Positions 26,521 through 36,800 of a DNA stretch of 64,000 nt are shown piece by piece (within the stretch, counting starts at the first letter, position 1; every line of letters starts with the position of its first letter). The stretch spans positions 126,158-190,157 of the forward strand of contig CACWTR010000012.1 of the NCBI GenBank assembly GCA_902763865.1, in the 5' to 3' direction. The notes under the pieces are model-generated. The model was given only the letters and a program-made list of their open reading frames with translations, was not told the origin of the DNA and made no database searches. The stretch is from an uncultured Bacteroidales bacterium. GTDB lineage: Bacteria; Bacteroidota; Bacteroidia; Bacteroidales; Bacteroidaceae. A program made the position numbers and the translations under genes.

Positions 26521-28722
26521 TTATTTTACCTTCAGGTATCTGCATCCGTGGGTGGGGATGGTGCAGTTCAGTTCGTCGGCGGTCAGGTCCTTCTGCCTCC
26601 ACAGGTCGCGGATGCTGAGGTGGCCGGAGATGTACTTCCTGATGTCAACCTGCTTGTCTTCTGAGCCGACGTTGAAGATGCCGATGGCCTGGCTGCCGTC
26701 GGAGAGCGGACGTGCCCAGACTTCGATGTCGCCGTCTCTGGAGACGCGGTCGGCTTGCTTGCCGAGGATGTCCTGGTTGACCATGTTCACCTCGTGGTTG
26801 CAAAGCAGTCCTACGGTGAAGTCGTCCATCTGTGCGATGTCGCAGCCGATGAGCATGTTGGAGGCCAGCAGCGTCCAGAGCGTGATGTGGGTGTACTGTT
26901 CGTCGGGTGTGAGTCGGCTGTCGCGCAGGTTCGAGCTCCATCCCACCTTGCCCACGATGAGCATGTCGGGGTCGTTCCAATGGCCGGGTGCGGCGTAGGG
27001 GGCAAGGCCAGCCTGACGGCGGAAGCCGATGTCGTACATCGAGCGCCACGTGTCGGTGATGTCGCCTGTCGTGCGCCAGCTGTTGGCATCCACGAAGCGT
27101 CCCCATTCCCATACGTTGGCCATGCCGTACTGGCAGAGGCTGTAGAAGATGTCGCGGGGCTGTTCGCGCAGGAACTTCTGCATGAGCAGGTAGGGGCGCA
27201 CGTACGATGCTACGCCCTTGTCCTTCTCTTTGGCGTGGGCCCGGCTGTAGCCGCACCAGTCATATTTCAGGTAGTCGATGCCCCAGCTGTTGTAGCTTTC
27301 GGCATCCTGCTGCTCGTGGTCGATGGAGCCGAGATAGCCGCCGCAGGTAAAGTCGCCCGGCGAGGAGTAGATGCCGAACTTCAGGCCGCGCTCGTGAAGC
27401 CAGTCGCCCAGGGCTTTCATCGAGGGGAACTTCTCGTTCACGGCAATGGTGCCGTCGGGGTTGCGCTTCTCGGCTTCCCATCCGTCGTCGATGTTCATGT
27501 AGCAGTAGCCATAGTCGGCCAGGCCCTTGTCGATGAGTGCCTGGGCCGAGGACATCACCTTCTCCTGCGACACGCTCAGTGCCCAGCAGTTCCAGGAGTT
27601 CCAGCCCATTGGCGGAGTCAGTGCCATCATGCGGTCGCCTACCTTCAGGGTGAATTTCTGCGAGGCCTTGCCCTTGGCGTTCTCGGCCACGACGGTGAAG
27701 GTGTAGTCGCCGGCTTTCTCTATCTTACCGCTGAGCACGCCGTCGGCTTCCGTAAGCTTGAGGCCCTTGGGCAGGTCGGCACAGGTGAACTTCATGGGCC
27801 TTTCGCCCGAGACGGGGAAACGGTAGATGACGGGCGAGCCGGGGCGCACTCCGAACAGCGGGGCTGCATTGAATCGCGGCGTGGCCGGTGCGGCGGGGGT
27901 CAGGATGTACTTCAGCGGCAAGCGGCGGGTCAGCTTCTTGCCGGTCTTGGAATCCGTATAGACAGCCTCCAGCACGCAGACTTTCTTCTTGTCGTACGGG
28001 ATGGTGAGGCTGACGGGCTTGTCCTTCTTGACGCCCACCTTCTTCGATAGCTTCGACACTTCCTTTCCGCTCTCGCGGTCGGTGACGGTGATGTCGAGCT
28101 TGCCGCTCTGGGCTTGAGGATAGGAGTTCGTGAGCTTGACATCGACGTGGGCATTGCCGTCGTTCACGTCGGTGAAGTGCAGGGAGAGGCCGTCCATGGC
28201 ACTCGGCACGCGGACGGAGAGGGGACGGTCGAAGAGTCCGCCCGGCTCGCCGCCGTTATAGACGCGGATTGCCACCACGTTGTCCTCGTCCCAGCGTATG
28301 CCGCCCGTCTTGGCATCGACGGGATAGCTACGCACGGCGCTCCAGGCCGACTTGTAGCCGCCCTGGTCGGCAGGCATGCCGCCTGTCTTGCCTATCAGCT
28401 TGCCGTTCAGGTAGCACTCGTCGGCATCGTCGGCCTTAGGCAGGTCGAACACGACGAACTTCTGCTGCTCGGCTCCCTTGAGCAGGCTGCTGGGGATGGT
28501 CAGATGGACGCGATACCAGGCATAGCCGTTGTTGATGACGTATCCCTGGTCGTCCCAGTTCATCGTCATGTCGATGGTCTTCCATCCGGCATCGCTGGTT
28601 TCGGGCTTGGCCCAGATAATGTTGTCTCCCTGATGGAAACGGGCTTGTTTGACACTCAGGTCCTGTGCCGATGCACAGAGGCCCAGAAGAATCATCACTG
28701 CGAGAAAGAAGTGTCTTTTCAT
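26521..28722 (-). CDS. Alpha-galactosidase-like glycoside hydrolase, family GH27
   Basis: 733 residues; signal peptide about 1-19 (FFLAVMILLGLCASA). Residues about 25-170 are a jelly-roll sugar-binding domain (WYRVHLTIPSSLL, ECYLNGKLIGKTGG). Residues about 280-365 are an Ig-like segment ending just before the catalytic barrel. The barrel starts with LTPPMGWNSWNCW and carries YCYMNIDDGWE, the nucleophile motif YLKYDWCG (Asp488) and the acid/base region RTTGDITDTW (Asp554). GH27 enzymes release terminal alpha-galactose or alpha-N-acetylgalactosamine; beta-L-arabinopyranosidase is also possible. Unlike most neighbours it lacks the sorting-type tail and ends in TIPTHGCRYLKVK, so it is probably periplasmic or released. 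It heads a two-gene unit with the DUF3472 gene. Confidence 0.9.
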   Translation of the reverse strand: MKRHFFLAVMILLGLCASAQDLSVKQARFHQGDNIIWAKPETSDAGWKTIDMTMNWDDQGYVINNGYAWYRVHLTIPSSLLKGAEQQKFVVFDLPKADDADECYLNGKLIGKTGGMPADQGGYKSAWSAVRSYPVDAKTGGIRWDEDNVVAIRVYNGGEPGGLFDRPLSVRVPSAMDGLSLHFTDVNDGNAHVDVKLTNSYPQAQSGKLDITVTDRESGKEVSKLSKKVGVKKDKPVSLTIPYDKKKVCVLEAVYTDSKTGKKLTRRLPLKYILTPAAPATPRFNAAPLFGVRPGSPVIYRFPVSGERPMKFTCADLPKGLKLTEADGVLSGKIEKAGDYTFTVVAENAKGKASQKFTLKVGDRMMALTPPMGWNSWNCWALSVSQEKVMSSAQALIDKGLADYGYCYMNIDDGWEAEKRNPDGTIAVNEKFPSMKALGDWLHERGLKFGIYSSPGDFTCGGYLGSIDHEQQDAESYNSWGIDYLKYDWCGYSRAHAKEKDKGVASYVRPYLLMQKFLREQPRDIFYSLCQYGMANVWEWGRFVDANSWRTTGDITDTWRSMYDIGFRRQAGLAPYAAPGHWNDPDMLIVGKVGWSSNLRDSRLTPDEQYTHITLWTLLASNMLIGCDIAQMDDFTVGLLCNHEVNMVNQDILGKQADRVSRDGDIEVWARPLSDGSQAIGIFNVGSEDKQVDIRKYISGHLSIRDLWRQKDLTADELNCTIPTHGCRYLKVK

Positions 28723-28768
28723 AAGAATGGTTGTTATGGTTTTAGTTGTTTCTGTACGTTAGATAGCG

Positions 28769-28776
28769 CAAAGTTA
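28769..28776 (-). promoter_or_regulatory. Possible -7 box of GH27 gene
   Basis: Minus-strand TAACTTTG, 47 bases before the start at 28722. No -33 box at the usual spacing. Confidence 0.42.
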
Positions 28777-28853
28777 CGTTTTTTTTCTTTACCTTGAAAC
28801 GATTTTGCCAAATAATTTGGGACGAAACCTTCAGCGACGCGTCATAAAAGTTA

Positions 28854-28933
28854 TTTTCAAAGTTTGAAAATCAATTTTCACGTCATGAAAATATATTTTC
28901 ACGGTTTGAAAATTAATTTTCACGTCATGAAAA
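28854..28933. repeat. 21-bp-period palindrome array 1 (4 units)
   Basis: Four 17-base near-palindromes start at 28854, 28875, 28896 and 28917. Each begins TTTTCA and ends TGAAAA. They are separated by 4-base spacers TCAA, TATA and TTAA. Centres are AAGTT, CGTCA, CGGTT and CGTCA. Similar arrays occur at 38434, 49745 and 63956. Confidence 0.93.
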
Positions 28934-29111
28934 TAGTTTTTGCTCCCCGTTCTTGTGACTTTGGATAAACCTATACATTATTTATTATATATAGTCACCG
29001 GGGCTTCCTCCGTTTGATTGGAATCCCCCTCCTAATGTTTCGAAGTGTTAAAAAATCCTAAACTAATGTTCGTTTTCCTCGTTTTATGGTGCAAGTTTCG
29101 GCTATAAATCC

Positions 29112-29119
29112 TAACTTTG
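29112..29119 (+). promoter_or_regulatory. Possible -7 box of 1524-residue gene
   Basis: TAACTTTG, 66 bases before the ATG at 29186. The -33 region is weak. Confidence 0.42.
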
Positions 29120-29185
29120 GGGCGGTAAAGAGTAATTTAACCAACAAAAACTAACTATAAACATTAACTTAAAACCTTTTAAGCA

Positions 29186-32100
29186 ATGAGAAAACGTTAC
29201 TTATTTCTGATGACGTTGTTGTTCCCATTGGCAACAATGTTGTCGTCGGGTACGGCGAAAGCTGCCGATCCCGACAAAGCGCTGTACGACGCTGCAATTG
29301 CAGCCGTACCAGATGGATCCTACTACATTACCACCGAAGTGGATGGAGTCAAGTACTACATCACCAAGCAAGGTGAGTTGGTAGAGAGAACAGAGTATGA
29401 TGAAGTAGCGGACGGATTGTTCCAGATTTCGCAGGTTACCGGAGGTGCACTCTACGATGTCGGCTTCCTCATTGAAGCCGGCTCGGGGTCACATTTCTCC
29501 AACACTACCCTGACTAACGATAAGGCCAACCTGAAACCCGGCACCGGAGTCTTCCGCATGGACAGCGGCAACAACCGTAATGACTGGGAGAGGCAAGTGT
29601 TCTATTTGAACGAAGAAGGCAAGTTGGCCATTCGTTCTTGTAATACAGCCTATGGCGAAAGCAGCTGGGCGGATGCCGGACGTGCCTTCTGGACCTACGA
29701 GGTTGACGAGGCAGGCGATCCCGTCTATAGCGAATTCGGCCTTATGCCCGCCTATACCTACGAACCCGCCTTTATCTGGACCCTGGAGCAGCCCGCAGGC
29801 TTCGCACAGGTGAAGATGATCTACGACGGAATCTATAATAAGTATGAAGCAATGATTTGGGAGTACGATCCCGATGCACCCACAACCGTCAATCTGGGTA
29901 CGGAATTCGGCCAGCTCGCCGGTTTTGACATATGGAAGGAGTTGTATGCATATCTTCAGGAAATCAATGCTATTTACGACAAGATACGCGAAGATGGCTA
30001 TGACTACTATTCTGACCCCGACGCTCCCACGCTAGAAGAAGCCCAAGCCGCTGCTGCAAAGGCCGACTCCCTCTATCAGGCTCTTCTGGACAGCGAGGTG
30101 CCCTACACCATGCCCCAGAACGGTTACTACCGCATCATCGCCCACAACCGCTACAAATCTACTTTCGACGAGAGCGGCTTCGTGGATAAGGCTATCGCCG
30201 CTTCTTTCGACAAGAACCATGAGGGCAAGGCCGTGCACGCCACTCTCCGCAGAGACAGAGCCAACTTCCTCTGGAAGCTCACCAAGAGCGAAACAGGCGA
30301 CAGCATCCTGATTCAGAACGCTGGTCTCGGCACCTACATCAGCCGCAGCCTGACTGACCAGGCCGACAACAAGGTAGTCATGACCGACAATCCCGACGAC
30401 ATCAGCTACGTAATGTTCGACTATGCCTACGACATGCCTCAGTATGTTGAGCCCGACGGCATCGGCGAAGAGAAAGACATCTTCAGCATCCGTCTCGCCA
30501 GCAAGTCAAGGAACGACAACCGCTATATCCACCAGATGAACCATGCATCTGTAGCAGACGACGCTTCACCTTGGGGTAACTACAGCGTTGACAGCGGCAC
30601 AGAACAGGAGCTCGGCTTCTGGATCAGGACCTGGAATGCCAACAGAACAAACGACCTGAACACCAGCGAATGGTTCCTTGAGTACGTGCCCGACGAAGAG
30701 GCAGAACAGATCATCAAGGACTTCGAAGCCATCTTCAACCACGACAAGCTGGTTCAGCAGAACGCAGAACTCCGCGCCAAGGTTCTCGAGACCCTCACAA
30801 AGGCTAAGGACGTTGCCCACATCAAGATGATTAAATCTGTCGATCAGCTCTCCAGCCCCTACAGCGACTCTGTAGAAGGAAAGGACCTCGGTGTACTGCT
30901 CGACGGCGATGCCGCTACATTCTGGCACACCGACTGGCACGGCGAGTCTCCCGAAGGTATGTACTATAATGATATAGAATGCCACTACCTCCAGTTCTCC
31001 GGCATGGAAGAACTTGTTGGCGACTGCGAACTCTATGTCCGTGAAAGAAACAGCGACGACGACCGCGTGAAGTCACTCGCTCTCTTCGGCACAGACAACC
31101 TCAAGAACGAAGACGACGAATGGGAACTGATTGCCGACCTCACCCTGCCCAACACAGGTAAGGGCGCAGAAAGCACAGTATCCTTCAAGGTGGAGACTCC
31201 TTATCCCTACATCCGTATGCTGGTTTACAACACGGACGGTGCAAACTATGCCTTCCGTAAGTTCTGGCACGCTGCCGAGATTCAGCTCTACAGAGTCGAA
31301 GAGAACCCCAACTCTCAGTTCATCCTGATGGGTCAGGTAGCTCAGGACCTGCAGGACGCATACGACGCAAACTGCGCTATTGCCGACGCTGACCTCGACC
31401 TCAAGGACTATGAAGCTCTGAAGGCTGCCTACGAGGCATTCCTCGCTGCTGGTCTGGCCGATCCCGACGAGATGCGTAATGCACTGGACACCTATGCCAA
31501 GACCACAACCGGTGTCGTAGAAGGCACACAGCCCGGCCAGTGGGAAGACGTAACCGTTCCCAACCAGTTCAACGAACTCTATGCTGAAATCGAAGCCTAC
31601 AACAAGGCCGGCAGGTACGACCAGACTCAGATTCACAAGTATGCCGTTATGCTCAAGGCTATGCAGAAGAGCGTAGCAGAGAAGGCCAACGGCGTGAAGA
31701 CCGACAAGTGGTATCGCATCATGGTTCCGACAGAGGAAATGTACGACACCTATGGAATCAGCAAGGAAGGCGTTGACAAGTCCGGCCTCCGCGAGGATCA
31801 GGCCACACTGTTCGGCAACATCGTTGTTCCCGCAGTCTCCGTTTCTGAAGCTGACGTTGACGAGGAAGGCAACGAAATCACCGTTAACCACCTCGAAGCA
31901 ATCGGCGGCGAAGACCTCCGCGAGTCAAACCGTCTGTACTTCATGGCCGAGGACGAAATTGAAGACAAGGATGCCAGCATGTTCCGCTTTGTAGAGCAGG
32001 AAGCTGACGCCAGCGACTACACTGCTCTCTTCCAGGATGTAAAGAACAACATGGTAATGGCCCTCGACATGAGCGTCACCTATACAAAGGGCGAACCTCT

Positions 32101-33760
32101 GATTACTAAGGCTTCTCAGCTCTCAAGTAATGCAAGCGACAGGTCCGAAGGCACCAACCTCGGCAACCTGATCGACGGCAACCCCGCAACCTTCTGGCAC
32201 AGCGACTGGCACAAGGATGTCATGGCTCCTCCATATCTGCAGGTTGCCCTTAACGAACCCGTTTCCGGTCTCATCGAGGTGGCTGTAACACGTCGCCAGG
32301 GTAGCGACTTCGGCTCTACTGTCCGCATGTTCGTTCAGGGTAGCACCGACGGCGAGGCTTGGACAAATGTCGGCTATGTTGAGCTGCCCTTCACCAGCGT
32401 AAACGAATCTATCTCCAGCCAGCCCGTTGACCTGGGCGGTTCATTCAGCTACCTGCGCTTCATCAACACATGTAGAAACACGAATGGCACCGGTGGCGTA
32501 AGCCCCGAAATGGACCCCTTCGCAGAGCCTGCCAGCGTTGATGAGTACGACAAGACATGGACTTACTTCCACTCTGCCGAGTTCCAGGTTTATCCTGTAA
32601 CAGCCGACAATGCTCTCTCTGCAAGCGGCAAGGCACTGCAGGATGCTTTCGCTGCTGCCAACAAGATTGTCATCAAGGACGTAACAGCTGAAGACCTCGC
32701 TGCCGCATCTCAGGCTTACAAGACGTTCCAGGCTGAGTTCAACGCCAAGGAAGGAAAGGCTGTTCTGCCCAACGGCGTAGAGAAGGCTCCCTCCACCTAT
32801 GCTCTCCAGAACAAGGCTACCGGCCTGTTCGTCTTCGTTGACGGCACGGGCAATCAGAACAATGTTTATCTGAAGACCATCCCCACGATGTATAGCTACA
32901 AGGCTCTCGGCTACGAGAGAAGCTTGCTGAGCGGTAAGAACCTTAAGGGCGAAAGCACCAACAACATGCACGCCGGCGAGAGCGACCGCAGATTCTGCAC
33001 ATGGACCACTGCCAACCCCGAATCCAACTCCGGTCTCGTTATCCGCGAGGCAGACGAGGAATACGCAGCTCCCGAATCCTTCACCTATACCAAGGACGTG
33101 AAGCCCGGTCGCATCATCGACTGGTGTAACAGCGTAAGCATCACTCCCGTGGATGCTCCTGACGATGCTGTTGCCTACAGCGCAGTTGGTCAGTACACCA
33201 CTGAGGACGGAGAAGAAGCAGAAACCTTCCTGGCTCTGAAGGCCGTCGAGTCTATCCCCGCCGGTGAACCTGCCATCTTCATCTTTGGCGATACAATAAG
33301 CTACGATGCCGAGGACGAATATGTTGAACCCATCAAGTTCACCATCCCCGGCAACGAGAAGCCGGTATTCGAGGGCAAGGCTGTCAACGGTCTCATCGGT
33401 ACCCTCGTTTCCCTCCCTCTCAACAAGTACCTGATTTACTTCGAAGCCAACTATGCTGCTACTCCGGCAGAGGGCCAGAACCTCTCACTCACTCCTTGCA
33501 GTGCTGCTCTTGACCTCGACAACTGCCCGGTTGTTGATCCCGCAGGCAACTACGACTTCAGCATCAGCCTCGGCAAGGCAGCCTCGGACGTCATCGACGG
33601 CGTGAAGGACATCACCACAGCTGTTGAGAACGTCAGCAAGCCCGGCAATGTTTACACCATGGACGGCAAACTGCTCCGCACCGGTGCTACCCTGAACAGC
33701 CTCAAGTCTCTTGGCAAGGGTATGTACATCCTCAATGGTGTGAAGGTAGTTGTTAAGTAA
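29186..33760 (+). CDS. Giant secreted protein with two F5/8C domains, paralogue of 8085-12413
   Basis: 1524 residues; signal peptide about 1-26 (LFPLATMLSSGTAKA). The N-terminal module (about 30-205) shares AIRSCNTAYGESSWADAG and RAFWTYEV with the 1442-residue protein. Two F5/8 type C-like domains follow, near 550-710 (LLDGDAATFWHTDWHGE) and 970-1140 (LIDGNPATFWHSDWHKD), each preceded by a 'SQLSS' type opening. Helical spacers lie around 205-300 and 715-820. A domain near 1190-1480 (YALQNKATGLFVFVDG) resembles the region before the tail of the 1442-residue protein. The tail is VYTMDGKLLRT ... GMYILNGVKVVVK. No enzymatic motif is seen, so a cell-surface glycan-binding role is likely. A strong hairpin follows the gene at 33778-33811, and it is probably transcribed alone. 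Confidence 0.83.
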   Translation: MRKRYLFLMTLLFPLATMLSSGTAKAADPDKALYDAAIAAVPDGSYYITTEVDGVKYYITKQGELVERTEYDEVADGLFQISQVTGGALYDVGFLIEAGSGSHFSNTTLTNDKANLKPGTGVFRMDSGNNRNDWERQVFYLNEEGKLAIRSCNTAYGESSWADAGRAFWTYEVDEAGDPVYSEFGLMPAYTYEPAFIWTLEQPAGFAQVKMIYDGIYNKYEAMIWEYDPDAPTTVNLGTEFGQLAGFDIWKELYAYLQEINAIYDKIREDGYDYYSDPDAPTLEEAQAAAAKADSLYQALLDSEVPYTMPQNGYYRIIAHNRYKSTFDESGFVDKAIAASFDKNHEGKAVHATLRRDRANFLWKLTKSETGDSILIQNAGLGTYISRSLTDQADNKVVMTDNPDDISYVMFDYAYDMPQYVEPDGIGEEKDIFSIRLASKSRNDNRYIHQMNHASVADDASPWGNYSVDSGTEQELGFWIRTWNANRTNDLNTSEWFLEYVPDEEAEQIIKDFEAIFNHDKLVQQNAELRAKVLETLTKAKDVAHIKMIKSVDQLSSPYSDSVEGKDLGVLLDGDAATFWHTDWHGESPEGMYYNDIECHYLQFSGMEELVGDCELYVRERNSDDDRVKSLALFGTDNLKNEDDEWELIADLTLPNTGKGAESTVSFKVETPYPYIRMLVYNTDGANYAFRKFWHAAEIQLYRVEENPNSQFILMGQVAQDLQDAYDANCAIADADLDLKDYEALKAAYEAFLAAGLADPDEMRNALDTYAKTTTGVVEGTQPGQWEDVTVPNQFNELYAEIEAYNKAGRYDQTQIHKYAVMLKAMQKSVAEKANGVKTDKWYRIMVPTEEMYDTYGISKEGVDKSGLREDQATLFGNIVVPAVSVSEADVDEEGNEITVNHLEAIGGEDLRESNRLYFMAEDEIEDKDASMFRFVEQEADASDYTALFQDVKNNMVMALDMSVTYTKGEPLITKASQLSSNASDRSEGTNLGNLIDGNPATFWHSDWHKDVMAPPYLQVALNEPVSGLIEVAVTRRQGSDFGSTVRMFVQGSTDGEAWTNVGYVELPFTSVNESISSQPVDLGGSFSYLRFINTCRNTNGTGGVSPEMDPFAEPASVDEYDKTWTYFHSAEFQVYPVTADNALSASGKALQDAFAAANKIVIKDVTAEDLAAASQAYKTFQAEFNAKEGKAVLPNGVEKAPSTYALQNKATGLFVFVDGTGNQNNVYLKTIPTMYSYKALGYERSLLSGKNLKGESTNNMHAGESDRRFCTWTTANPESNSGLVIREADEEYAAPESFTYTKDVKPGRIIDWCNSVSITPVDAPDDAVAYSAVGQYTTEDGEEAETFLALKAVESIPAGEPAIFIFGDTISYDAEDEYVEPIKFTIPGNEKPVFEGKAVNGLIGTLVSLPLNKYLIYFEANYAATPAEGQNLSLTPCSAALDLDNCPVVDPAGNYDFSISLGKAASDVIDGVKDITTAVENVSKPGNVYTMDGKLLRTGATLNSLKSLGKGMYILNGVKVVVK

Positions 33761-33777
33761 AAAACTAATCTTTAGCA

Positions 33778-33811
33778 GAGGGAGCTTTTGGGGAGACCTG
33801 AAAGCTCCCTC
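33778..33811 (+). terminator. Hairpin terminator after 1524-residue gene
   Basis: GAGGGAGCTTT (33778-33788) and AAAGCTCCCTC (33801-33811) pair perfectly around a 12-base loop, 17 bases after the stop. The following T-tract is short. Confidence 0.6.
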
Positions 33812-33819
33812 TCTTGTTA

Positions 33820-33847
33820 TACTACATATTATATATAATGTGTAGTA
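33820..33847. repeat. 28-bp AT-rich near-palindrome upstream of C1 peptidase gene
   Basis: TACTACATATTATA and its right half TATAATGTGTAGTA pair with one mismatch. It lies 38 bases before the ATG at 33885, so it could be an operator. No -7 box is recognised nearby. Confidence 0.55.
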
Positions 33848-33884
33848 CGTCTGTACAAAAACAAAAAAGCTTTAAGCATCCGCT

Positions 33885-36800
33885 ATGAGAAACCTTAAGA
33901 GTCTGCTGCTGATAACATGCCTTATGCCATCCCTGAGCAGCATGGCACAGATTGAAGACTACGTCCTGCCCGACGGCAAGGTAGTGAAGATAGACCGCAG
34001 TGTGTTCCCCGACCTCAGGTATGACGTGACACCGCGTCCCCAGCCTGCCGACTATGCGGCACGGCGCAAGGCACGCAGGGCCAAAGCACAGGTTCAGTTG
34101 CCCCCCTACGTCTATAACGGCCAGGACAAGTACTTCCCTCCCATCTTCAATCAGGACGGCGGCTCCTGCGGCTCGGCTGCAGGCGTTGGCTATCAGTTCA
34201 CCCATGAGATAAACAGCTATCGCGATGCCGATGCTTCGTTGCCCGAGAATCAGTACCCGTCGCATTTCACTTGGCTGATGGCCTATCAGACCAGCACGAC
34301 GGAAGGAATGGCAAAAGGCAACGGCATCCCCAACGTCCCGACCTACGGCGGACGTACCTACAGCAGACTCTTCGGGCCTCAGACACACGACGATCCCGAC
34401 TACGGCTGGATGCAGGGCTATGACAAATGGTACAGCGCCATGTGGAACCGCTCGGCCTACGACTTCAGCCTTGCCCCGACCAACACACCCGAGGGCCGGC
34501 AGGAGCTGAAGGAATGGCTCTACGACCACAGCGGCGACACGTCGATGCACGGCGGCGGCGTCGCGGGCATCGGCGTCGCAGCCTACGGCACCTGGGCCGT
34601 CATCCCCAGTTCCCCCGCTAACAAGGCAGCAGGTGTGGCCGGCATGAAGTACGTGCAGGCATGGGGCGATACCTACAACCATGCCCTCACGGTCTGCGGT
34701 TACGACGACCGCGTCGAGTTCGACCTTGATGGCGACGGCAAGGTGGGCGAGGCCGACGAGGACGAAGTCGGTGCCTGGATTATTGCCAACTCGTGGGGAG
34801 ACGGATGGGAGAACAAGGGCTTCATCTACTGTCCCTACAAGTACAGCTATGCCGTCGGCAATGACACGTGGACGTGGACCCCGGGTGCCTACGTCATCCG
34901 CAAGGACTACCGTCCTCTGCGCACCATCAAGCTCCTGATGGACTACTCGCATCGCAGCGAGCTCCTGCTCTCTGCCGGCATTGCAGAAAACGTCAATGCC
35001 ACCAAACCCGAGAAGACGATTCCCTTCGAGCATTTCCGCTACGCTGGCAACACGCTTGGTGCCGACCCTGCCCCCGAGGTGCCCATGCTGGGCCGTTGGG
35101 CCGACGGCATGCACCACGAACCAATGGAGTTCGGCTACGACCTGACGGACCTCACCTTCTCTGTTGACCGCACGAAGCCGCTCAAGTACTTCTTCATTGT
35201 CAAGACCAAGACAGGTGCCATCGGCAGCGGACAAATCTACAATGCCTCCATCATCAACTACGAGGTCGAGAACGAAGGCGTGGAGATTCCCTTCGAGGAG
35301 AAGAACGTGGAAATCAAGAACCGCGGACGCGAGACCGTCATCAGCGTCATCGTTCCCGGCGAACAGCTCTATCCCCCTGTCAACCTCAGCTATGAGGACG
35401 GCGTACTGGTCTGGACGGCTCCGCAACCTTCCAGCCTCACCCTGACGGGCTACTGCGTCTATGAAGGTCCAAGCCTCGTGGCCGAGTTGCCGGCGGGTCA
35501 GACATTCTTTGCGTCCGACGAGCATTCCCCCGAGGCTTTCACCGTCAGGGCTGTCTATCAGGCCGGCAAGTACCGCCAGGAGTCGGCTCCCACGAATCCC
35601 GTTCTCTTAATGCTCCCCAAGCACTCGACGAATCATGTCATCAACCTGAACGAAGCCGGCATCACCATCCCCAATGCCATTTCCGAGGTGATGGCAACGG
35701 CTACCATCGAGTTCTGGATGCGCAATGACCGCAACGTCAACTACTCGCACCAGGTCGGCCCGGGCTGGGGCAAGTTCCTCTTCCACAACAACAGCAACGG
35801 CTCGCTGTCCGTGGGGTGGGAGAGTAACAGCACGGACCGCCTGAACGTCGGCGGCGTGTTCACAACGCTCAACAAGTGGAATCATATCGCCATCGTCATC
35901 AACGGGAACATACTCACGCTCTACGTCAACGGAGTCAGGAAAGGAGCCATCACGTCCAAGACCTACTCCGGCCTGGTTGCGTTTGGCGACCTCCGCTTTG
36001 GCAATACGGGTAGCAACCAAGGCTGGATTGGCGGCCTGGAAGACATACGCATCTGGCGCACGGCCCGCACTCAGGCCGAGATTCGCAGCAACATGCACGT
36101 CCGTATCGCAGCACCCGCCCTTCACACCGACCTCCTGATTTATTTGCCGATGGTGACCATCGAGCAGAACGGCAAGACCATGCTGCGCGAGCTTGTCAGC
36201 GGCAAGCATGCCAGCTTCAGCTTCGGCCAGTGGGAGATTGTAGCGTCGGAAGAGCCCTCTTTGGACGCACCGACTGCGCCGACCCTCACCATTTCCGAGG
36301 AGGAGGCTACGCACCGGGCCGGTGTCCCCTTCCGCCTTACCGCAGTAACCTCGCTCATTGCCACGGCTTGGACCTGGACCCTGTCCGGCCCTGCACTGGA
36401 GCCATCCCAGCAGGGGACTGTCCTCCACGGCATCAGCCCCACGTTCAACCTCCCTCAAGCGGGGACATATAATATAATGTGTACGGCCACTTATGCCGAC
36501 GGCTCTACGCTTACTGCCGAGAAGGAGATTGTCGTGGACGAAGGCGAAGCCCCTGTCGCTGCCTTCGATGTCGTTGCTGCCGAGCTGCCTGCGGGCGACC
36601 GCTTCAGCTTCATCAACCGCAGTCAAGGCACGGGATGCATCTACCAATGGAGCTTGCCCGGCGCCGAGACAGAGCAGCTGAACGGCACCAATGCCACAGC
36701 GCTCTATCCTGCCGTCGGCACCTTCCCCGTCACGCTTACTGCCACCAATTCCTATGGCACCAGCAGCGTGACCCACGAGGTGACGGTGCGCGAGTCGGCC

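Larger units (their letters stand above)
28723..29185. other. Divergent intergenic region, 463 bp
   Basis: It lies between the GH27 gene and the 1524-residue gene, which point away from each other. It holds a -7 box for each gene (28769-28776 and 29112-29119) and a 21-bp-period palindrome array (28854-28933) between them. No gene is seen. Confidence 0.7.

Noticed and set aside
28854-28933. Repeat arrays considered as CRISPR
   Set aside because: Period is only 21-22 bases, spacers are 4 bases or themselves repetitive, and there are no cas genes in the window.
34141-34180. Possible loss of the catalytic Cys in the papain-like domain (CGSAAG in place of CGSCW)
   Set aside because: Aligning the Cys of GGSC with the nucleophile, followed by the helix AAGVGYQFTHEI, fits better. 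Other Bacteroidota members as I recall them share this form, and His and Asn are in place.
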